Of a stretch of 54,616 nucleotides of DNA, positions 1 to 7,808 are shown piece after piece. Source of the DNA: DAOOVD01 sp035369845. GTDB taxonomy: Bacteria; Bacillota; Desulfotomaculia; Desulfotomaculales; Pelotomaculaceae. Both the position numbers and the translations under genes were made by a program. Every line of letters starts with the position of its first letter. Position 1 is the first letter of the stretch. Below the pieces are notes generated by a model. That model had not been told where the DNA came from, searched no databases, and saw only the letters and a list, made by a program, of their open reading frames with translations. The stretch spans positions 1 through 54,616 of the forward strand of contig DAOOVD010000010.1 of assembly GCA_035369845.1 (NCBI GenBank), written 5' to 3'.

Positions 1-25
1 GAAAAAGCCGCCCCCAGATTATTGA

Positions 26-58
26 AAAACTGTCCGGGACCCTGAGGGTGAAGAACCC
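26..58. repeat. Fragment of a dispersed repeat
   Basis: The stretch around 33-56 matches the left part of the MITE-like repeat at 17939-18038 at about 21 of 23 positions by eye (core: TCCGGGACC then TGAGG then TGAAGAA). No terminal repeat is visible here, so it is a partial copy or a chance resemblance. Confidence 0.4.
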
Positions 59-60
59 GG

Positions 61-86
61 GGCGGCTTGGAAAAGCCGCCTTTTAT
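61..86 (+). terminator. Rho-independent terminator
   Basis: An 8-bp perfect stem (GGCGGCTT with AAGCCGCC, loop GGAA) spans 61-80 and is followed by TTTTATT. It would end a plus-strand transcript entering from the left of the window. Confidence 0.7.
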
Positions 87-265
87 TGTGGGCCCGGTAT
101 GGACCGGCTAAAATTTTTCTAAATATTTTGAGGTTCAAGAGGTTTTTTTAAAAAAAAAGCAAAGTATTCCTTTATACGGAGGAAATAGAAAAAACATAGA
201 AATTCTCCGGAAAAGATTTATTAATAAAAATTTTTGTATCGGAAGTACGGTTGGGGGGAGGTATT

Positions 266-946
266 ATGCAGCAGGTAAAACTGGTGGCCGACATGCTCGA
301 CGCGAACAGTCAGCTTGCCGGGCAGAACAGGAAGCTGTTCGAAGAGAGAGGGATACTCTCGGTAAATCTGATGGGTTGTCCCGGTTCGGGAAAGACCGCG
401 CTTCTGGAGCGGACAATAGAAAAATTGGGGAAATCATACGGGATAGCCGTAATTCTGGGTGATATTTTCACTACCCGCGATGCCGACCGCATTTCCAGCC
501 TGGGAGTGCAGTCCGTGCAAATAAACACCAGGGGAGCGCGGAACCTCGATGCGGGGATGGTCGGCAGGGCCATGCAAAAGCTGAACCTGGAAGGAGTCGA
601 CCTTCTTTTTATTGAAAATGTGGGAAACCTGGTCTGCCCGGCCGAGTTCGATCTGGGAGAGGATACCAAGGCAGTGGTGGCAAGCGTGGCCGGCGGGCAT
701 GACAAGCCGGCAAAATATCCGCTTATGTTCAGCGAATGCCGGGTTGTGATTCTAAACAAGCTGGATCTGCTTCCCCATGTGGATTTTGATATGAGCCGCT
801 TTATTTCAGACGTGCGCAAATTAAACCCGCCGGTTCAGTTTTTCCCATTGTCGGCCAGGACGGGCGAGGGCATGGACGAATGGGTTAAATGGCTCGGTGA
901 CAGGGTTAAGAATAAGGCGCGGCAACTGTCTTTCCGCGGTTTTTAA
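266..946 (+). CDS. hypB: HypB-like nickel/hydrogenase maturation GTPase, metal site altered
   Basis: SIMIBI-class GTPase of the HypB family, which helps insert nickel into [NiFe] hydrogenase. Starting at ATG 266 after the strong site GGGGGGAGG (a TTG at 251 would sit upstream of that site) gives 226 residues. Visible motifs are the P-loop GCPGSGKT (37-44), NVGNLVCP with Cys124, and NKLD (164-167). There is no His-rich N-terminus. The Cys-His pair that normally precedes LDA is Arg92-Asn93, so the GTPase-domain metal site seen in characterised HypB lacks two ligands, while the third Cys is kept. No other hyp gene is adjacent. The 3' end overlaps the convergent MBL gene by a few bases. Family assignment is firm; whether it still handles nickel is uncertain. 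Confidence 0.88.
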   Translation: MQQVKLVADMLDANSQLAGQNRKLFEERGILSVNLMGCPGSGKTALLERTIEKLGKSYGIAVILGDIFTTRDADRISSLGVQSVQINTRGARNLDAGMVGRAMQKLNLEGVDLLFIENVGNLVCPAEFDLGEDTKAVVASVAGGHDKPAKYPLMFSECRVVILNKLDLLPHVDFDMSRFISDVRKLNPPVQFFPLSARTGEGMDEWVKWLGDRVKNKARQLSFRGF

Positions 947-1764
947 ATGGGACGGAGCCGCATCTGTTTGTTGAACCGGCCTTTTTGACTGTTTTTTATG
1001 TATATGTCCGACCACACGCCGGGAACCCGCGAGGGTGCGCTTTTCAGGAGAAGGCCGGGCGGAAGAAGCCGTCTGGCACAGGCCAGGGCTCTTTCCGGTT
1101 TGTTGTCGTCTTCACTTAGATGTGCGAGCACCACCAGTTTGCAAGAATCGAGTCCCATCGAGCGCAGGGCCTGCGCACACTGCTCGTTGGAAAGGTGGCC
1201 GTTCGGGCCGAGGTTGCGTTTGATCACGTGGACGGGTTTTGACGAATGCCTGTACATCTCCACGTCGTGGTTGGACTCGATATAGATATAGTCGACGGAT
1301 TTGAAAGCCCTGATGCAGTACCCGGGGACGATGCCGGTGTCCGTCAGGAACCCGAGCCGTTCGCTTCCGTCGCTGACAATGAACCCGACTGTCTCTACGT
1401 CATGGGAAAGTTTGAATGGGACAACTGAGAGGGTTCCTATTTTTTTCTCCACGGATGTTTTCAATATGTCGAAGCGCGGGGTTTTTTTGAAAAAAAAGCT
1501 TCCGGCAAGCTGGCTTGCAACACCGGCGGTGGAATGCACCGGGACGTCATTTTCCTCGAGCAGGTAGCCGAGGCCGTAGACATGATCGACGTGGCAGTGG
1601 GTCAACAAAACAGCGTCAATATCTCCCGGGGATAGTCCCGCCGCTCGGAGATAAGGCTTGATGTCTCTTTTTCTGAGGCCGCAGTCCACCAGGATGCAGG
1701 TGTTTTTGTCCTGTATCACCACGCTGTTTGCATAACTCGAGGATGAAAGGCTGCAAAACCTCAA
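943..1764 (-). CDS. MBL-fold metallo-hydrolase, YycJ/WalJ-like
   Basis: Beta-lactamase-fold hydrolase of 273 residues. The di-metal motif THCHVDH is at residues 55-61, and later His and Asp ligands lie in the SHD and LTDTG segments, as in the YycJ/WalJ group of putative nucleases. The start is TTG at 1764, seven bases after GGCGGAGG on the minus strand. It is convergent with hypB and divergent from the phosphorylase gene. Members of this group process nucleic acids or cyclic phosphodiesters, and the sequence does not distinguish between these roles. Confidence 0.85.
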   Translation of the reverse strand: MRFCSLSSSSYANSVVIQDKNTCILVDCGLRKRDIKPYLRAAGLSPGDIDAVLLTHCHVDHVYGLGYLLEENDVPVHSTAGVASQLAGSFFFKKTPRFDILKTSVEKKIGTLSVVPFKLSHDVETVGFIVSDGSERLGFLTDTGIVPGYCIRAFKSVDYIYIESNHDVEMYRHSSKPVHVIKRNLGPNGHLSNEQCAQALRSMGLDSCKLVVLAHLSEDDNKPERALACARRLLPPGLLLKSAPSRVPGVWSDIYIKNSQKGRFNKQMRLRPI

Positions 1765-1967
1765 TGTTCGAAACCTCCGCCGGGTCTTTTAAACAATGAT
1801 TGGATACTCTCCTCAAAGAATCCTTCCTCGAGAAAATAAATGCTGCATAATTATCGTCCTGGGAACAGAATATAAACCAGGCAGTTTTATAAACGGATGT
1901 AGCGTACCGCGTAAAATTATGCCTGGAAACCGCGGCTTTTGAGAAGCCCGAAGCGGGAGGTTTTTTT

Positions 1968-3716
1968 GTGCTGGAACGTGAAGACATGCCTTTGGTGGCC
2001 TATTTCTGCATGGAGTACGGACTCAACGAACAACTCCCGATCTATGCCGGCGGCCTGGGCGTACTTGCCGGCGACTACCTCAAATCGGCCAGGGATTTGA
2101 ACCTGCCGGTGGTTGCCGTAGGAATACTCTGGAGGCAGGATTACACTCACCAATTCATCGGCGGGGATCTGCACCCCTACGACATGTTTCCCACTATTGA
2201 TTACAGTTTTATTAAGGATACCGGCGCCAAGGTTTCTCTCGACATTCGCGGAGAAGAAGTGGTCTGCAAGGTGCGTCTGGTTGACCAATACGGGAACGCG
2301 CCGCTCTACCTGCTGGATACGAATTATCAGGGCAGCGCGCATGGCTGGATGACCAGCAGGCTGTACAGCAGCGGTCCCCAGGACAGGGTGGCGGCGGAAA
2401 TGATTCTCGGTATCGGCGGGGTGCGGCTGCTGAGAACTCTTAACATCCCCGCCCGCGTTTATCATTTCAACGAAGGACACGCGGCGCTGGCCGGCATCGA
2501 ACTGATAAGGGAAAAAATGCACGGGTGCGGCATGTCCTTTGAAGAAGCATGGCGGGAAACGAGAAAGGAAGTCGTCTTCACCACGCACACCCCCGTGGCG
2601 GCCGGCAACGAGTCGCACAGCCACGAACTGCTCCGTTACATGGGAGCCTACAACGGGCTGAACTCCGAACAAATGCGTGCCATCGGGGGAGATCCTTTCA
2701 ACATGACCGTTGCGTCCCTGCGCCTTTCCCGCATTTCCAACGCGGTGTCCAAGAGCCACGGACAAACCGCGAGGAATATGTGGAGGGGCGTGTACGGGGC
2801 CGCGCCGATAATATCGATTACCAACGGCGTGCATATGGGCACGTGGCAGGACAAGGGTATCAGGGAGTCTTTTAAAAGCGGCGGCGACATTTGGGAGCCT
2901 CATTTGAAGCTCAAGAGAAATTTGATAAGCTATGTAAGGCGGCATACCGGCACCCAGTTGAGCGAAAAAGCCCTGACCGTGGGTTTTGCGCGCAGGGCTG
3001 CGCCTTACAAGCGCAGCGATCTGATTTTCCGGAACGAGGAAATCATCGCACCGCTCCTGCGCGAGAAAAAAATTCAACTGGTTTTTTCCGGGAAAGCTCA
3101 TCCCGACGATATGATCGGCAAGGAAATAATAAAGGCTTTGATAGAGATGGACAGGAAGTACCGCGACAGTATAGTTTTTCTCGAGAACTACAACATGGAA
3201 CTGGCGCGCCTGATGGTCCAGGGCTGCGATCTCTGGCTCAACAACCCGAGACGCCCGCTGGAAGCCAGCGGGACCTCCGGCATGAAAGCCGCCGTCAACG
3301 GCGTTTTGAATCTGAGTGTCGTGGACGGCTGGGTGGGGGAGGGCCCGCAGCACGGCATAAGCGGCTGGCTTATCGGCGGCATGGCAAAGACCGGCCCCGA
3401 CCGGGAACAGGATGAGCATGACCTGAAAGCACTTTACGAGGTATTGATAGACGAAGTGCTCGCCACGTTCTATCTGGACCGCACCAGGTGGGTTGAAATG
3501 ATGCGCGCCAGTATAGACATGGCGCACTGGCAGTTCTCCTCCCACAGGATGATCCGGGAGTACTTCGACCTGATGTATATGGATGACTCCGGCGAAATGG
3601 CGGAATCTCTGCCGGAGCCCGGTTCTGCAGAGGCTGCCGGCCGGGAGGAGGGCCTCAATGTTTTTGTTTATGAGAGGCGGTGCGGCGATAGAACGCCCCC
3701 GGCGGCATCTTCGTGA
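1968..3716 (+). CDS. glgP: Short alpha-glucan phosphorylase (GT35)
   Basis: Glycosyltransferase family 35 phosphorylase, releasing glucose-1-phosphate from storage or malto-glucans in the cytoplasm. At 582 residues it belongs to the short thermophile-type alpha-glucan phosphorylases rather than the ~800-residue GlgP. The N-terminus opens directly with the IYAGGLGVLAGD segment. The phosphate/PLP region GFARRAAPYKR is near residue 341, and EASGTSGMKAAVNG near 432-445 carries the lysine expected to hold pyridoxal phosphate. The start is GTG 1968 after CGGGAGG with 7-base spacing. The last ~35 residues, rich in Glu, Ala and Arg, look non-conserved. No other glycogen gene is beside it. Confidence 0.9.
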   Translation: MLEREDMPLVAYFCMEYGLNEQLPIYAGGLGVLAGDYLKSARDLNLPVVAVGILWRQDYTHQFIGGDLHPYDMFPTIDYSFIKDTGAKVSLDIRGEEVVCKVRLVDQYGNAPLYLLDTNYQGSAHGWMTSRLYSSGPQDRVAAEMILGIGGVRLLRTLNIPARVYHFNEGHAALAGIELIREKMHGCGMSFEEAWRETRKEVVFTTHTPVAAGNESHSHELLRYMGAYNGLNSEQMRAIGGDPFNMTVASLRLSRISNAVSKSHGQTARNMWRGVYGAAPIISITNGVHMGTWQDKGIRESFKSGGDIWEPHLKLKRNLISYVRRHTGTQLSEKALTVGFARRAAPYKRSDLIFRNEEIIAPLLREKKIQLVFSGKAHPDDMIGKEIIKALIEMDRKYRDSIVFLENYNMELARLMVQGCDLWLNNPRRPLEASGTSGMKAAVNGVLNLSVVDGWVGEGPQHGISGWLIGGMAKTGPDREQDEHDLKALYEVLIDEVLATFYLDRTRWVEMMRASIDMAHWQFSSHRMIREYFDLMYMDDSGEMAESLPEPGSAEAAGREEGLNVFVYERRCGDRTPPAASS

Positions 3717-3769
3717 TTATCGCGGCCGCCCGGGTTTCCGACGCGAACGGTTTGTTTGATGCGGGCGAC

Positions 3770-4082
3770 CGGCCAGGTTTTTTCAACGAGTTTGAAGGAA
3801 GCGAGCGGCATTACGCAGCACAGTCTACAATCCCATAGTTTGGCAGTGACCTTGTCAGCGGCGAACGATATTGCGAAAGCGCTGAAGCAGACTTTCGCGC
3901 AGCGGGGCTGCCAAACCGGGGGCGCGGACACGGACGTCCGCTCATTCGCCTTAAAGCTTGCAGCAAGTGCTACCGGCACGAAGCACCTGGAGTGAGCGGC
4001 GCCAGGGCGCTGCCCAAACCCAGTTTCACCCGGCGCGAAGCGCGTGAGCGAGCGTTTCAACCTCAAGGCGCTTTGTCAACAG
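3770..4082. repeat. Dispersed repeat, longer relative of the 18-kb MITE
   Basis: This non-coding stretch shares two blocks with the element at 17939-18038. One is an internal block near 3790-3860 (TTACGCAGCACAGTCTACAA against TTGCGCAGCACAATCTGCAA, then GGCAGTG and TTGTCA). The other is the right terminal repeat CTTTGTCAACAG at 4071-4082. The matching left terminal repeat is not recognisable. Several small open frames lie inside but none looks protein-like. It fills most of the 550-base gap between glgP and the amidase gene. Confidence 0.5.
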
Positions 4083-4085
4083 CCT

Positions 4086-4114
4086 CCCCCTGCTTGACAG
4101 GGTGGTTTTTTTTT
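4086..4114 (+). terminator. Possible terminator after the repeat
   Basis: A short hairpin (CCCTG, loop CTTGA, CAGGG) is followed after TGG by a run of nine T. The stem is only about 5-6 bp, so it is a weak terminator candidate at the end of the repeat region. Confidence 0.4.
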
Positions 4115-4222
4115 GCAAAAAGACAAAAAGGACAAAGATTTTTCAAATTTCGCTAACCAGTGCAGGAAAAAGATCATTTTTTAAAGAACTTTAAAAAGCG
4201 ATTTCCCCGGAGTCATAAATAT

Positions 4223-4256
4223 AAGAAGACTTTTTAAATAAAGAAGACTTTTTAAA
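4223..4256. repeat. Tandem 18-base duplication in the amidase leader
   Basis: AAGAAGACTTTTTAAA occurs at 4223-4238 and again at 4241-4256, a period of 18 bases. The second copy runs directly into the AGAGGAG ribosome site of the amidase gene. Confidence 0.75.
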
Positions 4257-4269
4257 GAGGAGATGCGTC

Positions 4270-5181
4270 TTGTTTGACAAGAGCCTGCCGAGAATAACCA
4301 ATCTCTGGTCGAAGGTTGTGGATGGCGACGGCGGGAAGTGGCTTTCAAAAGTTGTCATCGAGTCCACTAAACCTTACGGTTATTCCGCCGCCGTTTCGGG
4401 CGGGGCGGTTGTCGTGGAGGGGAAGAGCGTCCGTGTCAACATGCCGGAGGGCGCCATAGAGGTCAACGACGGACTGCTGCGTGAGGTCGGCATAAAACAG
4501 GACGGGAACAACGCTGCCGTCACGGCGGTGCTGGACTGCCCGGCGGAATTCGAACTGTCCGTTGCGGAGGGTTTTCCTTTCAGGCTGGAGCTGTTGCTGG
4601 ACCGATCCTTTATAAAGGATTTGTTTAAAGGGAAGAAAATCGTAATTGATCCCGGTCATGGGGGCAAGGACAGCGGTGCGGCCGGATTGGTAGGCCTCCT
4701 TGAAAAGGACGTGGTCCTGCCCGTGGCGGTAAACCTGGAAAAGCTTTTGCGGAAGGCCGGCGCCGACGTTTTGCTTACCAGGGACAGCGACAGGGACGTC
4801 CCGGCGGGCTTGAGAATGGAAATGGCTGTCCGTGCGGGCGCCCACGCCTATATAGGAATTCACACGAAAGCTTCTGCCGACGCCGGCGTGGAAGGACTTG
4901 CCACGCTGTATTCGCCCTCAGATGCCCGGAGCGCGGTGCTGGCGGATTTTGTTCAGAAGCAGTTGGTCAAGAAGATGAAGGCGGCCGACGGGGGCACTGC
5001 GGTGCAGCCCGGGCTCGCCCCCATCAGCGGTATGCCGGCTGTTGAAACTGAGATCCTGGCGATCACCAACCTGGTGGAGGAGGTTTTCCTGCGCGGGCTG
5101 ACGGTGCGCAAAAAAGCTGCGGAAGGAATTTTCAACGGTCTTATAAAATATTTTGCCCGAACCGGGCGGGATCAAGGGTGA
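4270..5181 (+). CDS. N-acetylmuramoyl-L-alanine amidase (Amidase_3)
   Basis: Zinc amidase of the Amidase_3/CwlC-LytC family, cleaving the bond between muramic acid and the peptide stem of peptidoglycan. The catalytic domain occupies about residues 120-300. Its zinc and catalytic positions are visible: His in DPGHGG (near 130), Glu in LLEKDV, His in GIHTKA, and Glu in MPAVETE. The first ~115 residues are beta-rich and could be an AMIN-like targeting region. No signal peptide is visible, so it may be cytoplasmic or exported by another route. The start is TTG 4270 after AAGAGGAG. The CofE-like gene starts seven bases after its stop, so the two are probably co-transcribed. Confidence 0.85.
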   Translation: MFDKSLPRITNLWSKVVDGDGGKWLSKVVIESTKPYGYSAAVSGGAVVVEGKSVRVNMPEGAIEVNDGLLREVGIKQDGNNAAVTAVLDCPAEFELSVAEGFPFRLELLLDRSFIKDLFKGKKIVIDPGHGGKDSGAAGLVGLLEKDVVLPVAVNLEKLLRKAGADVLLTRDSDRDVPAGLRMEMAVRAGAHAYIGIHTKASADAGVEGLATLYSPSDARSAVLADFVQKQLVKKMKAADGGTAVQPGLAPISGMPAVETEILAITNLVEEVFLRGLTVRKKAAEGIFNGLIKYFARTGRDQG

Positions 5182-5187
5182 GTTTAA

Positions 5188-5871
5188 TTGATTGCAGGGA
5201 GGATCCCGATCAGGACGCATATTGTCACTGAAAAAGACGATATTGTCGAAGTGGTAAAAAAATATGCCGGGGATATAGCTTCACCGGGCGACATTATCGC
5301 AGTGGCCGAGAGCGTGGTGGCGATCAGCCAGGGCCGGGCCATTCTGCCCGACAGTGTCAAACCCGGCATGCTGGCGCGCTTTCTTTGCCGTTTCCCCGGC
5401 CGGGACGGCAGCCTCGCCGCCCCGCCGTCGCTGCAGGTGGCCATCGAGGAGGTCGGCACGCCCAGGTTCGTGCTTGGTGTAATTGCCGCCGGACTGGGCC
5501 GGCTCATTGGACGCAGGGGCGACTTTTACCGGGTGGCGGGGCGCCGGCTGGCCCAGATAGACGACTTTGCGGGTACCATGTGGCCTTTCGACAGGCATAT
5601 AGTGCTGGGCCCGAAAGATCCCGACAAAGTTGCGGCGGGGATTAAAAAAGCTACGGGAGCCGAAGCCGTAATCACCGACGTCAATGACATCGGCAAGGTG
5701 GATATCCTTGCCGCAACTGACGGAGTGGATCGGGAAGCCCTCATCAGTTACCTGAGGGACAATCCCCACGGCAACGACGACCAGCAGACCCCCATAGTGA
5801 TCCTGGTATCGGACGAAAATATCGGGCGGTTTACAGCCGAAAGTGAACCGCCCGTGCGGAGTACCGCCTGA
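5188..5871 (+). CDS. CofE-like (F420-0:gamma-glutamyl ligase family) protein
   Basis: 227-residue protein resembling the CofE/FbiB ligase family (COG1478 type), which adds glutamate to coenzyme F420-0 in F420 producers. The family-like segment SPGDIIAVAESVVAISQGR lies at about residues 31-50, and acidic TDVNDIGKVDILA near 170-182. The start is TTG 5188, preceded by AAGGGTGAG. No F420 biosynthesis gene is near, and F420 is not a usual Firmicutes cofactor, so its substrate here is unknown. It probably sits in one operon with the upstream amidase gene. Confidence 0.7.
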   Translation: MIAGRIPIRTHIVTEKDDIVEVVKKYAGDIASPGDIIAVAESVVAISQGRAILPDSVKPGMLARFLCRFPGRDGSLAAPPSLQVAIEEVGTPRFVLGVIAAGLGRLIGRRGDFYRVAGRRLAQIDDFAGTMWPFDRHIVLGPKDPDKVAAGIKKATGAEAVITDVNDIGKVDILAATDGVDREALISYLRDNPHGNDDQQTPIVILVSDENIGRFTAESEPPVRSTA

Positions 5872-5938
5872 ACGCCGTACGAGCGGCGGCTTTTTACCGG
5901 GAATAATATTTCAATACTGATAACAAAGGATGTTGAGA

Positions 5939-7393
5939 ATGCCGTTGGATCAAAACAGGACTCCTCTTTTTGATGCAGTAAAATACCATGTCAGGAGGAA
6001 TGCGGTACCCCTGCAGATACCCGGCCACAAGCACGGGTACGGGCTCGAAGAGTACAAGGATTTTGTGGGAGAAAACGTCTTGCGGATGGATTTGAATGAA
6101 ACCAGGGGAATAGACATCGTCTGGGATCCGGCGAGAGCAATCGCAGAGGCAGAAGAGCTTCTTGCGGATGCGTTCGGCGCCGGCAGCGCCTTTTTTTTAA
6201 TCAACGGAACCACGTCGGGCGTGCAGGCGATGATTATGAGCACGTGTAAACCCGGTGACCGGATTATATTGCCGCGAAACTCGCACAAATCAATTTTCAA
6301 CGGGCTGATCTTGAGTGGCGCCAATCCGGTATACGTACAGCCGGAAGTTGACAGCGGCCTGGGCATAGTTGCCGGCGTCAATCCGGGGAAGGTGAGGGAG
6401 GCGATTGAAGAAAACCCAGATGCCAAAGCCGTTCTGGCGATAAATCCGTCGTACTACGGCATTGCTTCGGACATGAGGCTGATTGCCGAATCCGCGCGCG
6501 GCGGCGGTATGTGCGTCCTGGCTGACGAAGCCCACGGCGCCCATCTGCACTTTCACGATTGTTTCCCGGTGTCCGCCATGAAAGCCGGCGCCGACATGAG
6601 TGCGGTAAGTCTGCATAAAACCGGCGGCTCCATGACTCAGAGCTCGGCCCTTCTTGCCGGAAAAGGCGGCGTTGACCCCAATTACGTAAGGCAGGTGCTC
6701 AACCTTACCTACACGAGCAGCCCGTCCTATGTGCTGTTATGCTCCCTGGATGTCGCCAGAAAACAGCTTGCCACCAGGGGTCCGCAGATGCTCGAACGGG
6801 TTCTGGGGATGGTAAAACGGGCAAGGGAAGAGATCAACAAAATCGGCGGTCTGTTCGCCCCCGACAAAGAATATTTTGAAAGAACGGGTTGCTTTACCTT
6901 CGACGAAACCAAGCTGCTGGTCAACGTACACAGGCTGGGGCTTACCGGTTACGAAGTCGAGGCCTTGCTAGCCGCGGATTATAACATTCTTGTGGAACTG
7001 GCGGACATGTATAATATTCTTGCTGTTACTAGTCTGGGCGAGCGCGAGGAGTATCTTGAAGCGTTCGTGAGCGCTTTGGGGGATATAGCGGCAACCGCCG
7101 CGGGGAAAAGGGAGATTAAACAAATCGACGTCATCCATTTCAATCCGGAAGTGATCGTCCCGCCGAGAGACGCCTTTTACAGTCCCAAAAAGCCGCTTGC
7201 GCTTGAACAAAGCGCCGGTGAGATCTGCGGAGAGATGATCATGGTTTATCCCCCGGGCATCCCTCTTGTGAGCATGGGGGAAATAATAACCGGTGAAATA
7301 ATTGATTACGTCAAACTTCTCAAGGCGGAGAAATGCGCCCTCCAGGGCACGGCGGATCCGAAAGTCGATTTTGTCATGGTGTTGGACCGCTGA
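5939..7393 (+). CDS. Orn/Lys/Arg decarboxylase family, PLP enzyme
   Basis: Fold-type I PLP decarboxylase of the short Gram-positive arginine/lysine/ornithine group (SpeA/YaaO-like), about 484 residues and without the N-terminal receiver-like wing domain of the E. coli enzymes. The N-terminal TPLFDAVKYH and IPGHKHG are hallmarks. SLHKTGGSMTQ near residue 224 contains the Schiff-base lysine. I prefer ATG 5939, about 9 bases after AAAGGA, because ATG 5930 touches that site directly. It likely makes a polyamine precursor (agmatine, cadaverine or putrescine); the exact substrate cannot be read. It is convergent with the response-regulator gene. Confidence 0.88.
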   Translation: MPLDQNRTPLFDAVKYHVRRNAVPLQIPGHKHGYGLEEYKDFVGENVLRMDLNETRGIDIVWDPARAIAEAEELLADAFGAGSAFFLINGTTSGVQAMIMSTCKPGDRIILPRNSHKSIFNGLILSGANPVYVQPEVDSGLGIVAGVNPGKVREAIEENPDAKAVLAINPSYYGIASDMRLIAESARGGGMCVLADEAHGAHLHFHDCFPVSAMKAGADMSAVSLHKTGGSMTQSSALLAGKGGVDPNYVRQVLNLTYTSSPSYVLLCSLDVARKQLATRGPQMLERVLGMVKRAREEINKIGGLFAPDKEYFERTGCFTFDETKLLVNVHRLGLTGYEVEALLAADYNILVELADMYNILAVTSLGEREEYLEAFVSALGDIAATAAGKREIKQIDVIHFNPEVIVPPRDAFYSPKKPLALEQSAGEICGEMIMVYPPGIPLVSMGEIITGEIIDYVKLLKAEKCALQGTADPKVDFVMVLDR

Positions 7394-7408
7394 TACCCGA
7401 CTGACCAA

Positions 7409-7432
7409 GAAAAACGGCCGGGGTGAGCCGGC
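7409..7432 (-). terminator. Terminator of the signalling operon
   Basis: On the minus strand, GCCGG, a 6-base loop and CCGGC are followed by CGTTTTTC. The hairpin begins right after the stop codon of the response regulator. Confidence 0.55.
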
Positions 7433-7807
7433 TTACATGCCCAGAATATCCCTGGCTTTTTTCAATATTTCGTCGGGGTTGAAGGGCTTGGTCATGTAAA
7501 TGTCGGCTCCCGCTTCTTTTCCCCTGCGCTTGTCGAACTCCTGCCCTTTGGCGGTCAGCATAATTATATACACGTCATCCATCTGAAGTTCATTTTTAAT
7601 ATGGTGACAAACTTCGAACCCGCTCATTACCGGCATCATCACGTCCAGTAAAACAAGCTCCGGCCTTTCTTTTTTGATTATTTCGAGGGTTGTATGCCCG
7701 TCCGCTGCAAACAGCAGCCTGACTCCTTCTTCTTCAAGCTCTTCCAGAGTCTGTTCGAGCAAAAGCCTGATGTGCAGTTCGTCATCCGCTATCAAGATGC
7801 TTGGCAT
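7433..7807 (-). CDS. Single-domain response regulator (CheY-like)
   Basis: 124-residue stand-alone receiver domain. The acid pair is Asp8-Asp9, the phospho-acceptor Asp55 is in LLDVMMP, the switch Thr is in LTAKG, and the invariant Lys is in TKPF. There is no output domain, so it probably relays phosphate or acts by protein contact. The start is ATG 7807, one base after the TGA of the HD-GYP gene and 8 bases after AAGG, pointing to translational coupling. The phosphate source is plausibly the hybrid kinase at 9208-11067. Confidence 0.85.
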   Translation of the reverse strand: MPSILIADDELHIRLLLEQTLEELEEEGVRLLFAADGHTTLEIIKKERPELVLLDVMMPVMSGFEVCHHIKNELQMDDVYIIMLTAKGQEFDKRRGKEAGADIYMTKPFNPDEILKKARDILGM

Positions 7808-7808
7808 T

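Noticed and set aside
1917..3545. 542-codon open frame on the minus strand
   Set aside because: It lies entirely opposite the phosphorylase gene, has low-complexity His/Gly/Pro-rich composition and no ribosome site; it is an antisense shadow.
3668..4066. Small frames on both strands after glgP
   Set aside because: They fall in the dispersed repeat, overlap each other and show no conserved protein features.
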